A DNA stretch of 64,000 bases from contig JAIBAF010000008.1 of assembly GCA_019695335.1 (NCBI GenBank), positions 1-64,000 on the forward strand, given 5' to 3'. The DNA is from a bacterium (GTDB lineage Bacteria; CLD3; SB21). The position numbers were made by a program, and so were the translations under genes. The notes beneath the pieces are model-generated. The model was not told the origin of the DNA. It was given only the letters and a program-made list of their open reading frames with translations, and made no database searches. Below, piece by piece: positions 1 through 7,484 of this stretch (within the stretch, counting starts at the first letter, position 1; each line of letters opens with the position of its first letter).

Positions 1-52
1 GTTTAGTTAAAAAACGATTCAAATAAAAACCCTTGCTTGCATAAAGAACATT

Positions 53-961
53 ATGGTAGATCACACAACACGCCAATGGCTCGATGAAAATGAGGTTCTC
101 GAGCGCCATCTTCTTAATCGCTTGACCGCTGATGAAGTCGGCCGCCTTCAGAAACTCCTCCAATCTTTTCCGGAATTGACCGATGAATTGGAATTTCAAA
201 AAATGATCCTCGCCGGCATACGTCACACTGGACGCGTCGAACTGAAAGAACGGCTGAAATCCAATGTTGGACAATCGGAAAGCCGCCGCCCGAAGACATT
301 GGTTTTGTACAATTATATGAAAATTGCCGCTGCAATCGCCGTCCTGATTGGCGTTTCCTGGTTCGTATATTCCCGTATAGCTACAAAACCTGAACCGGTG
401 CCGTCTGCAGATTTTAAAAAGGAAATAACGATCCCAAAAGAAGAGAAAGCAGAACAGCCAAAAGTCGAGAAGCCAATCGAAAATAAAACCGGCAGTCAAC
501 AACAAATTGCGTCTAAAAAAAGTACTGAAAAACAAAACTTGCAGGAAAAGCCGATTATCGTTTCAACTCCTTCAGAGACCACAGCTGTGAAGCATAGTCA
601 GAAATTGAATATAGAGTCGTTAAAATTTCTCAAACCCAACGAATTAACCGTAACGGTAAATATTCTTGAAGAAAATAAAACACTCGAAACTAAATTATTT
701 TTTAAGAATCCAACCGATTTAACGGCAGTCAATATTAAAGAAACGCAAGGCGAAAAAGACGGCCAATTGGAATGGTTTTACGTCATCTATGAAAACCGGG
801 TTCTGAATCTTTATCTCGATAATACGCATTATCTTAAAGTTTTCAAGAATGCAGTCCTCGATGAAACTGCAGCTACTCTAACCATCAAGACTTCAACTGT
901 TCAGTTCAATATCGACCTGAAATCAAAAGATAAATTCAAAAAGGCCGTTTTAACAAAGTGA
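53..961 (+). CDS. anti-sigma-factor-like single-pass membrane protein
   Basis: The 302-residue product has a charged helical N-terminus (about residues 1-75), one membrane segment at about 88-107 and a long Lys/Glu/Gln-rich stretch (about 110-190). A C-terminal, probably extracytoplasmic region of about 110 residues follows. The N-terminal pattern (short helices with a FPELTDELEFQ-like stretch ahead of a single membrane helix) resembles anti-sigma factors and their zinc-less relatives, but no HxxxCxxC zinc motif is present. The family call is therefore an inference from architecture. The partner sigma factor would be expected just upstream, outside the window. Its TGA stop overlaps the GTG start of the next gene, so the two are probably translationally coupled. 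There is no clear Shine-Dalgarno before the ATG. Confidence 0.8.
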   Translation: MVDHTTRQWLDENEVLERHLLNRLTADEVGRLQKLLQSFPELTDELEFQKMILAGIRHTGRVELKERLKSNVGQSESRRPKTLVLYNYMKIAAAIAVLIGVSWFVYSRIATKPEPVPSADFKKEITIPKEEKAEQPKVEKPIENKTGSQQQIASKKSTEKQNLQEKPIIVSTPSETTAVKHSQKLNIESLKFLKPNELTVTVNILEENKTLETKLFFKNPTDLTAVNIKETQGEKDGQLEWFYVIYENRVLNLYLDNTHYLKVFKNAVLDETAATLTIKTSTVQFNIDLKSKDKFKKAVLTK

Positions 962-1557
962 ACGGATTAGGCGGGATTATTCTATTGGGCGGAAAGTCCG
1001 AAAGAATGGGTACGGATAAGTATCTACTCCCGTTTTTTAATCTTACGCTTATTGAATATCTTTGTGATGAACTGAGCAAAGTTACAGATGAAATTATCTG
1101 CGTAACCAATGAGCCTGAAAAATTATACTTCTTATTTCATCATAAAGTAAGCGACATCCAACCCGTTCCGTCGGCATTGACCGGCATCCACGCGGGCCTT
1201 GTACATTCAAAATATCATTATAACTTTATTCTTGCGTGCGATCTCCCGCTTTTTCATGCTGAAGTTGTCCGGATCATGATAAAGCATGTTCGCGACGACA
1301 CGCAAATCGTTGTACCACATTCTGAAAAAGGTTATGAATCTTTATGCGGAATTTATTCAAAAAAATGTATACCGCTGATTGAAAATCTCATTTCATCGAA
1401 CGATTTACGTATTTCAGATTTATATACACAGACGCCAACGGTTTTAATCGAATCGAGTGAAATCGAAAGCACGACACATTCGGATGTTTTTTTTAACATG
1501 AATACGCGCGAAGACTATGTTTTAGCTTTGGAAAAATTTCAGAAAAGATGGGTTTAA
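958..1557 (+). CDS. mobA: molybdenum cofactor guanylyltransferase (MobA-like nucleotidyltransferase)
   Basis: MobA proteins attach GMP to molybdopterin in the cytoplasm to form the Mo-bis-MGD cofactor. The signature LLGGKSERMGTDK sits at residues 9-21 and binds the nucleotide phosphates. ACDLPLF at about 93-99 supplies the metal-binding aspartate. The length (199 aa) is normal for MobA. The start is GTG, chosen because it overlaps the upstream stop in a GTGA arrangement and places the signature at the expected distance from the N-terminus. No molybdoenzyme or other moa/moe gene is in the window. A related small-molecule nucleotidyltransferase of the same fold (MobA/IspD-like) cannot be fully excluded. 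Confidence 0.85.
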   Translation: MNGLGGIILLGGKSERMGTDKYLLPFFNLTLIEYLCDELSKVTDEIICVTNEPEKLYFLFHHKVSDIQPVPSALTGIHAGLVHSKYHYNFILACDLPLFHAEVVRIMIKHVRDDTQIVVPHSEKGYESLCGIYSKKCIPLIENLISSNDLRISDLYTQTPTVLIESSEIESTTHSDVFFNMNTREDYVLALEKFQKRWV

Positions 1558-1599
1558 AACAAAAAATCAGGTTGTCACGAAAAAAACTTCATGACAACC
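1557..1599 (-). terminator. intrinsic terminator after the lectin-TPR gene
   Basis: Perfect 8-bp arms GGTTGTCA (1570-1577) and TGACAACC (1592-1599) enclose 14 nt that can pair further. Read on the minus strand the stem is followed by TGATTTTTTGTTTT. This fits a Rho-independent terminator for the gene ending at 1611. The stem may also slow the converging plus-strand transcript. Confidence 0.75.
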
Positions 1600-1610
1600 C
1601 GCATTATTAA

Positions 1611-3431
1611 TTAGCGCATGCTGTTAGCATGATTCAGAGCTTCGTAGATATTGGGGTAATTATTACCGATACTGGGATCCAGTTGTAAAGCTTTTTCGAA
1701 CATGGGCACGCATTGTCCGTATGCCTGAGTATAATAATAAGAAAAACCTAAAAACATATACGTAAACGGATCGGTTTGATCATAGCTGATCGCCTGGTCC
1801 AAGTAATAAGCCGCTTCACCATACGCCTGATTGTTGTAAAGCTCCATCCCGCGTTGCCGGTAAATAGCAAACAACATTTTCATTAGTTCCCCGTTGCCAG
1901 GGGTCATCTCCAGACCTTGGCGGCAAAAGCTTTCTGCATCCGCCGTATTACCTTCCATTTCAAAGGAAATTCTGGCCATACCATAATAAGGTAGATAGTT
2001 TGCTGAACCGGTTTGAATCGATTGATTGAAATTATCTTTTGCATTTTCGATTTGATACAAATTTAGAAAACACATTCCGATATAGGCCAACGCATCTGCT
2101 TTACCAACAATATTATTATTTTGTTCTTCTGCACTCAGAACCTGCTGATACAATGACAGCGCTTCCTCAAACCGTAAGCCTGTATAAGCCGTAGCCGCTT
2201 CATCCCACATGGTGTAAGTATCGATATGCTGTTCATTGCTATAACTGTCATCATAGGTCTGCGATGCAGTAAGGCTCCTGACCATTAAATCCTCAATTTC
2301 AACTTTCATATTCACATTTAAAAGAAAACCTATTTTATCACCGAAAAACTCCTCGAAAGGCGCCGTATTGACATATTCGCCGTTAATATAAAAGGTATAT
2401 TGCGAACCTTCTTTTTTAATCGATAATAAGTTAGCTTCACCTTTCTTGATAGAAGAAGAGGCCGTCCAGTTGATTTGACTTACCCAAGTGCCATTTTGAA
2501 ATTTTCCGTATTGATAATACCCGGTTCCGGACACACCAAAATAATACAGATTATTTTCGTCTTGCAATCCCCACATCACGCCATAACCGTAATCATCGAC
2601 ACCTTTGGTTTTCCGCATCGACGTTTCGATAATGAAATCTTCATAAGTATTGATCGAAGCCGGGACCCAACTGAGCCATGTATTAACAGTACGTTTATGT
2701 TCGAAATAATATTTTCCGCTTTCAACTTTCATTGAACGGGATTTATCATCTCCCAAGGCCCAGTTACGTGAATTGTCAGCAAACGTTTCTTCAAAAATGG
2801 GTGTCCCGGTCGGAGGCTGTTTGACAAGAAGATTGTCAAACTCCACTCTGGCTTTTGTATTCAATGCAAATCCTACTTCAGAGCCTTTAGGATATTCGTA
2901 ATTGGTTTGTTCAACCAAATGATCATTGATATACAGTTTCAGTTGGTCACCTGATTTTTCAACCGTCAGCTTATTGAGCGAGTTATATTTATTGATATAC
3001 GATGATGCCGTCCATTGAATAAGACTTGAATAGGTTCCATTCTCCCATTTGCCGTATAAATAATTTCCATCCCCACTGATACCAAACATGTAACAATTAT
3101 TCGGATCTTTATATCCCCATAAAAGACCTAGACAATTGTTGTCCATACCGCTGGTTTTGAGCATATTCGTTTCAATCACAAAATCTTCATATTCGCTCAA
3201 ACCGACGGAACGCGTCATCATCCACGTTTTGGAGTTCTTGCTCTCAAAGATATATTTGCCGTAAGCAACTTTCAGATAATAATCTTCAGTATCGCCTTCG
3301 TACCATGAATGGCCATTATCGGTAAAATCATCATTATAGACAATTCGGGTTTGAGCATTAGCCACTGATGAAATTAGCGCTAATCCGATTAACGTCAAAG
3401 CGATTCGGAGGTAGGAATGTGTTGTTTTCAT
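1611..3431 (-). CDS. secreted protein with two concanavalin-A-like domains and C-terminal TPR repeats
   Basis: The 606-aa product begins with a signal peptide (hydrophobic core about 8-22, cleavage after ANA at about 26). Two homologous domains of about 175 residues follow (about 30-204 and 210-388). They share a DDFTDN/ETFADN opening, WGYKDPNN/WGLQDENN, FGISGDGNYLYGKWENGT/FGVSGTGYYQYGKFQNGT and a closing EFDNLLV/EIEDLMV strand. This is the layout of concanavalin-A-like (LamG or 3-keto-disaccharide-hydrolase type) beta-sandwiches. Residues about 405-606 are tetratricopeptide repeats. I chose the internal ATG because it directly precedes the signal peptide, and because a longer frame would run through the upstream gene's terminator. 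Likely a periplasmic or surface binding protein; ligand unknown. Confidence 0.85.
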   Translation of the reverse strand: MKTTHSYLRIALTLIGLALISSVANAQTRIVYNDDFTDNGHSWYEGDTEDYYLKVAYGKYIFESKNSKTWMMTRSVGLSEYEDFVIETNMLKTSGMDNNCLGLLWGYKDPNNCYMFGISGDGNYLYGKWENGTYSSLIQWTASSYINKYNSLNKLTVEKSGDQLKLYINDHLVEQTNYEYPKGSEVGFALNTKARVEFDNLLVKQPPTGTPIFEETFADNSRNWALGDDKSRSMKVESGKYYFEHKRTVNTWLSWVPASINTYEDFIIETSMRKTKGVDDYGYGVMWGLQDENNLYYFGVSGTGYYQYGKFQNGTWVSQINWTASSSIKKGEANLLSIKKEGSQYTFYINGEYVNTAPFEEFFGDKIGFLLNVNMKVEIEDLMVRSLTASQTYDDSYSNEQHIDTYTMWDEAATAYTGLRFEEALSLYQQVLSAEEQNNNIVGKADALAYIGMCFLNLYQIENAKDNFNQSIQTGSANYLPYYGMARISFEMEGNTADAESFCRQGLEMTPGNGELMKMLFAIYRQRGMELYNNQAYGEAAYYLDQAISYDQTDPFTYMFLGFSYYYTQAYGQCVPMFEKALQLDPSIGNNYPNIYEALNHANSMR

Positions 3432-3463
3432 TTTAGTGTTTTTTAAAGTGTCCGGTAGAGTTC

Positions 3464-3508
3464 TAAAACAAAAACCGTCCCACCGTTTGTATGTAACGGA
3501 TGGGACGG
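3464..3508 (-). terminator. intrinsic terminator after the 3.5-kb lipoprotein gene
   Basis: Arms CCGTCCCA (3475-3482) and TGGGACGG (3501-3508) form a GC-rich 8-bp stem with additional inner pairing (CGTT/AACG). On the minus strand it is followed by TTTTTGTTTT. It separates the lipoprotein from the lectin-TPR gene and argues against the extended start of the latter. Confidence 0.85.
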
Positions 3509-3528
3509 TTATTTTCATACGTTTTTAA

Positions 3529-4392
3529 TTAAGCCGGTGTGATGTCGCCTGTATCAAGATCCAGTGTGAACGTGAATCCGCCAAATTCGAGAATTGCTGT
3601 ATCGTCGCCATCAAATGTGATTTTACCTTTGACATTTGTCTCTTCGAATCCTGGAATATTGGGATCAACGCCGTACTTGTAAGTAAATTCAATGGATCCG
3701 CTTTCGAGGGGATAAGGGTCTTCTCCAGGGGCTATGGTTAATGAAATAAATTTGATACCGTACGAATATTCGAAATCGTATGTAGGTTGTCCCGGTTGGC
3801 TTGTAGTTTCGATGTTGATGCCAAACCCTGCCGTACCATTTACCACAGCATTCCCAGTTGCATTGCTGAAACCTTGAATTCCTGACACATTAAGATCAAC
3901 GTCGTAATTGTAAATAAATGTACCTTCACCCGCTTCGCTGAAATCCCATGCCAGATTTAAACCATAATCAAATGCATTGGTTTGGTCATTAGGATAGCCA
4001 TTTGCATCAAAATGGTCGAAATCAATTTCGTAATGAAAATCAAAATCGCCGCTGCCTTCTTCCGTAAAGGTAGTATCAAATGTCCAAAGACCGTTGCCTT
4101 GATATCCGTTGGCCATTGAAGCATTAAATTTTCTGAAGCCTTTGGTTCTCTTTAAAAAGATCCCACCAATATCATCAAAATCACCGGTAAACGAAACACC
4201 TTGTTGAGCTATGGTCAACGCTAATTGATAAGCTAACCCCATTTGGCTTTCGGCAGCGCCATTCCATGCGGTTATAGCTTCTTCCTGCGTGTCAAAATTC
4301 GTCGGCCCTGATTCGTCTTCCCCGCATCCGACAAAAGCAAATAATGCCAGCACCACGAGTGATGCCAAAAATAATGAAAATTTGGATTTCAT
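3529..4392 (-). CDS. putative lipoprotein, unknown function
   Basis: The 287-aa product has a lipoprotein signal peptide. A hydrophobic segment (about residues 5-21) ends in the lipobox FVGC, with Cys23 the predicted lipidation site. The mature part starts with an acidic, flexible GEDESGP stretch and a helical segment (about 35-70). The remainder is rich in alternating Asp, Gly, Phe and Tyr (FDFHYEIDFDHFD, YDFEYSYGIKF), as in a beta-strand-rich extracytoplasmic domain. I do not recognise a family. A strong Shine-Dalgarno (GGAGGAAG) precedes the ATG. The gene has its own candidate promoter upstream and a terminator downstream, so it looks monocistronic. Confidence 0.85.
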   Translation of the reverse strand: MKSKFSLFLASLVVLALFAFVGCGEDESGPTNFDTQEEAITAWNGAAESQMGLAYQLALTIAQQGVSFTGDFDDIGGIFLKRTKGFRKFNASMANGYQGNGLWTFDTTFTEEGSGDFDFHYEIDFDHFDANGYPNDQTNAFDYGLNLAWDFSEAGEGTFIYNYDVDLNVSGIQGFSNATGNAVVNGTAGFGINIETTSQPGQPTYDFEYSYGIKFISLTIAPGEDPYPLESGSIEFTYKYGVDPNIPGFEETNVKGKITFDGDDTAILEFGGFTFTLDLDTGDITPA

Positions 4393-4494
4393 ACTTCCTC
4401 CACTCTAATAATGAAAATGTTCCGCGTTATTGTTATTTCACGCGATTAATACCGTTTTATCACATTGGTAAACCGGTAATGGGTCTAGAACAAA

Positions 4495-4523
4495 ATTATA
4501 CGTTCAATTAACTCACTTGACAG
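4495..4523 (-). promoter_or_regulatory. candidate promoter of the lipoprotein gene
   Basis: On the minus strand, CTGTCA (4523-4518) and a perfect TATAAT (4500-4495) are separated by 17 nt, about 100 nt before the ATG at 4392. The -10 also reads TAATTTTG, matching the Bacteroidota -7 pattern TAnnTTTG. Sequence match only. Confidence 0.5.
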
Positions 4524-4547
4524 TGATTACCGTCACAAGCGAACCTC

Positions 4548-6956
4548 CTAATTCAGTAATTTGTATGCAAAGATTTCTTTACCGTCTACGTCAAACGCTA
4601 GCCCATTTTTGGGAGAGACAAGGACAGGCTGAACGGCATCGCTTTCTTTTTTGGCTTTCCAGACTACTTGGTGGGTCGCTTCGTCTATAAGATAAAAGTT
4701 TTTATTGGAGCAAATCAAGGCTTTATGTACATCTTTAAAAAATAGCATTACGGCGTTGGTTCCCGCACCAAGCTCATAAGCCGATGACGCTTTGTCGAAA
4801 CTGTCTTCGATTTTCCAGATAGATTTGCAAGGGTCGGATGCGTCACGCTGAATACCTGCAAGCCCATTACCGCCGCCCAATAATGTATAACCTGGACGTT
4901 CGTAAGTCACATTGACCGTTCCTAACTTGAGTTTATTCAATCTGCAATTGCCGTTTTGTGCTTTCTCCACCATTGCTTTATCGGTCATAACATCTACCAA
5001 ATAAACAGGATCCATACCTTCGAAATCCTGATATTTCCAAGCAATTTTCCCTGATTTGGCATCAACAGCCACAAAACCAAAATCGCCTTTATCGCCATAC
5101 ACTACCGGTTTAGGACTCTGCGATCCATAAAGGATATTCTCATCCAAATAAAATCCTGTACGACAATAAATCATGTTATCTTTAACAACCATACCCTGAC
5201 TGAACGGCAATTTAGCTACGGGGCCATTAACATCACAATCCCACAACTTTTTACCGGAATTCATGTCGATGGCAAATACTTTCTCATCGCCAGTAAGATA
5301 CATGACGCCGTTGCTGATGACAGGATCGGGATTCAAATTCGTAAACGTTGTATTACGCATGGCGCTGAAAGCACCGGAATAAGCTGAAATAATGCCCGTC
5401 GCATTGACGGGTGGAACGATAGAGTAAGGATACATCAGTTTGTTGTTTTCAAAAGTAAAATCCCCTTTCATTTCACCCATTTTTCCAGCAACCCACTTGC
5501 CTTCCTTTAGCAATTTTCCATCATTAAGCTGATAGACGCATAATCCCATGTTTGTAACCATGACAACGAGACCGGCTTCTTTCGAAAAATACGGGCCAGC
5601 AGCCACTCCTTCGATGGTAGTTTTGGCCGAATTGCCGATAACGGACGACCAAATCGCGCGCGATTGGTTATGCCAAACGATATTGCCGGTCGACATATTC
5701 ACACGATACATGTGAACGCCCAAATCTTTGTTCGTCATAAGGAAGGCGCGCTTTCCGGATACGACGATATGATCATCACCGTCCAGACGGATGACGCAAC
5801 AAACTTGTCCGACAAACGCTCCATCGGCCGTGCGCCATAATTTCTTTCCACTCGCCGGATCGAATGTCAACAACGCACCGTTGATGCTGATCAAACCGCT
5901 GACTAATTGTTTTTGATCGTTGGTAATTTCGTAATAATCGGCTTCGGCAATTTCATCCTCATCTTTGACCGTCTCTTGCCATTGCAGTTGTCCCGTCAGT
6001 GCGTTCACGCCGGCAATTTGTTTCTCCATGTAGATAACGGCTGTATTACCGACGAAATCAATGCAATCACCAGTTTTTTTAACGCCGCCGCGCTCTTCGC
6101 TTCCGCGCATCGCCGCGCTCCACAATTCTTTACCGTCTTTACCGCTGATCAGCACCGTGCGCTTTTTAAGAAAAACAACCACAGGACTGGTTTCCGCTTC
6201 CGACCATCCCCATGTATAGCGTAAATCACCATCCGTTTCTTCATTGGTGCTATACAGCGAATTACCGGAATTGAAATCAATCAGCGCGAAACCTTTTGAA
6301 TAAAAGGCGATAAAATTTCCTGATTTTAATTGGTGATACAGATCGGGAGTAAATCCTTGATCGTTACGATTCCACAAAGATTGTCCTGTTTTATAATCGA
6401 TCATGTGTACCGATTTAGAATAAAACGCGATAAAATTACCGTTCTCGAAAACCATATAATTTTTGGCTGACATATTTTGATCGTCGCGTTTCCATAATTT
6501 TTTACCTTGCAGATCGTAGAAGACCGTCGTTTTCTCAAATATTTGTAACAGACCGTATTTGGTACGCAATGTCTCGAATCCTTCGGATACTTCTACATCC
6601 GTAATCAGACCTTTCTCCGACCCGTCTTCCATGCTTAGGATCACAATACCTTTTTTTGTTCCGTACATAAATTGATCATCGTATACGGCACTGAAATATT
6701 TACTTTTGTATCCTTCGAGTTTCTTTTCCCACCGGATTTTACCGTCGGCGTTGATCACGGTAACATAATCATCTTCACGCGTGAAGAATGCTTTACCGCC
6801 GAGCACTTCGGTAAAATTTTCCAACTTATTTTTTGTTTTCAGGCTCCAGACCGGTTTGACTTCCGGAATATCACCAGCCCGAAGCGATGGAATTAAAAAT
6901 AAAAAAACCAGCCAGAATAAACGGCCGGACACGGTTATTGGATTTGAAGAAACCAT
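4548..6956 (-). CDS. secreted PQQ-like beta-propeller repeat protein
   Basis: After a signal peptide (about residues 1-26) almost the whole 802-aa chain is made of repeated beta-propeller blades. They show the pattern of a Gly/Asp turn, a short hydrophobic strand and a closing Lys-Leu-Trp (GKKLWDCD, GKKLWRTAD, GKELWSAAM, GKIAWKYQD). These are PQQ/BamB-like WD-related blades, probably two stacked propellers given the length. Such proteins are used as binding scaffolds or dehydrogenase-like domains. The tryptophan-docking blades are clear, but no catalytic calcium or disulfide signature of true quinoprotein dehydrogenases is obvious. The start at the internal ATG is fixed by GAGGAGGAG five bases upstream; the longer frame would begin at a TTG lying on that ribosome-binding site. 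Confidence 0.85.
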   Translation of the reverse strand: MVSSNPITVSGRLFWLVFLFLIPSLRAGDIPEVKPVWSLKTKNKLENFTEVLGGKAFFTREDDYVTVINADGKIRWEKKLEGYKSKYFSAVYDDQFMYGTKKGIVILSMEDGSEKGLITDVEVSEGFETLRTKYGLLQIFEKTTVFYDLQGKKLWKRDDQNMSAKNYMVFENGNFIAFYSKSVHMIDYKTGQSLWNRNDQGFTPDLYHQLKSGNFIAFYSKGFALIDFNSGNSLYSTNEETDGDLRYTWGWSEAETSPVVVFLKKRTVLISGKDGKELWSAAMRGSEERGGVKKTGDCIDFVGNTAVIYMEKQIAGVNALTGQLQWQETVKDEDEIAEADYYEITNDQKQLVSGLISINGALLTFDPASGKKLWRTADGAFVGQVCCVIRLDGDDHIVVSGKRAFLMTNKDLGVHMYRVNMSTGNIVWHNQSRAIWSSVIGNSAKTTIEGVAAGPYFSKEAGLVVMVTNMGLCVYQLNDGKLLKEGKWVAGKMGEMKGDFTFENNKLMYPYSIVPPVNATGIISAYSGAFSAMRNTTFTNLNPDPVISNGVMYLTGDEKVFAIDMNSGKKLWDCDVNGPVAKLPFSQGMVVKDNMIYCRTGFYLDENILYGSQSPKPVVYGDKGDFGFVAVDAKSGKIAWKYQDFEGMDPVYLVDVMTDKAMVEKAQNGNCRLNKLKLGTVNVTYERPGYTLLGGGNGLAGIQRDASDPCKSIWKIEDSFDKASSAYELGAGTNAVMLFFKDVHKALICSNKNFYLIDEATHQVVWKAKKESDAVQPVLVSPKNGLAFDVDGKEIFAYKLLN

Positions 6957-6982
6957 AACTCTCCTCCTCAAAAATGTGAATG

Positions 6983-7375
6983 CTAAATATCGTTTTGTTT
7001 GAATGTTTGTAATAAAGCTTGCTTCATTGAATCACTTTGGGCGTCCATTAAAACATAGTCGATTTCAATGTTGGAAACCAATTTAGCGGCCGTATTCCAA
7101 TTGGAAGCCGTAATAATCTCGCATCCTTCTTTGGCCAGAATTTGTCGAATGGCGGCTAATTCATCAATATCAGAATGAAAAATAAGAATGCGTTTATTCA
7201 CTGTGGGCTCCGGTAAGCGATTAAAATATAAGCTCGGGTAAAAAGCAGCACCGTAACCTGGTAAAAACGATGCCAACTGATGCCCGAGCTTTGTGCGTGC
7301 CTCAAGATTCCACAAAATCAGAGTTAAGTGGTTAAAGGTATCAATAAACAATACAATCTTCGTACCCGCTTTCAA
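6983..7375 (-). CDS. small protein ending in a truncated response-regulator receiver-like domain
   Basis: The reading frame has 130 codons from a TTG. The last 72 residues, beginning at an in-frame GTG at 7201 preceded by GGAG, match the first half of a CheY-like receiver. Strand KRILIFHSD is followed by a helix, strand EIITAS, a helix and strand DYVLMDAQ, whose Asp would be the phosphoacceptor. The chain stops shortly after, so the later strands with the conserved Thr and Lys are absent. The first 58 residues include FLPGYGAAFYPSL, which looks like a strand-turn-strand motif, so the longer product may be real. It sits between the sigma-54 regulator and the propeller gene on the same strand. 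Function unknown; a start at 7201 is the main alternative. Confidence 0.55.
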   Translation of the reverse strand: MKAGTKIVLFIDTFNHLTLILWNLEARTKLGHQLASFLPGYGAAFYPSLYFNRLPEPTVNKRILIFHSDIDELAAIRQILAKEGCEIITASNWNTAAKLVSNIEIDYVLMDAQSDSMKQALLQTFKQNDI

Positions 7376-7457
7376 TACTATTTAATTTTGATGAATTTAA
7401 GACCGAGTCCAGGGAGGTTTTACTAGAGCAATAGAGAGCGAAATACGACAAATGGCT

Positions 7458-7483
7458 CAATAAATAAGTCGCGAATATGCGAC
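7458..7483 (-). terminator. possible weak terminator after the sigma-54 regulator
   Basis: GTCGC (7468-7472) and GCGAC (7479-7483) form a 5-bp GC-rich stem. Read on the minus strand it is followed by TTATTTATT. The position directly after the stop at 7485 fits, but the stem is short and the U-run interrupted. Confidence 0.35.
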
Positions 7484-7484
7484 A

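Noticed and set aside
4513-4536. Minus-strand mini frame GTG plus six codons, with AGGAGG seven nt upstream, right after the propeller gene stop
   Set aside because: The ribosome-binding-like sequence overlaps the propeller stop codon and the frame has only seven codons. It also lies within the candidate promoter of the next gene. Chance or a relic is more likely than a leader peptide.
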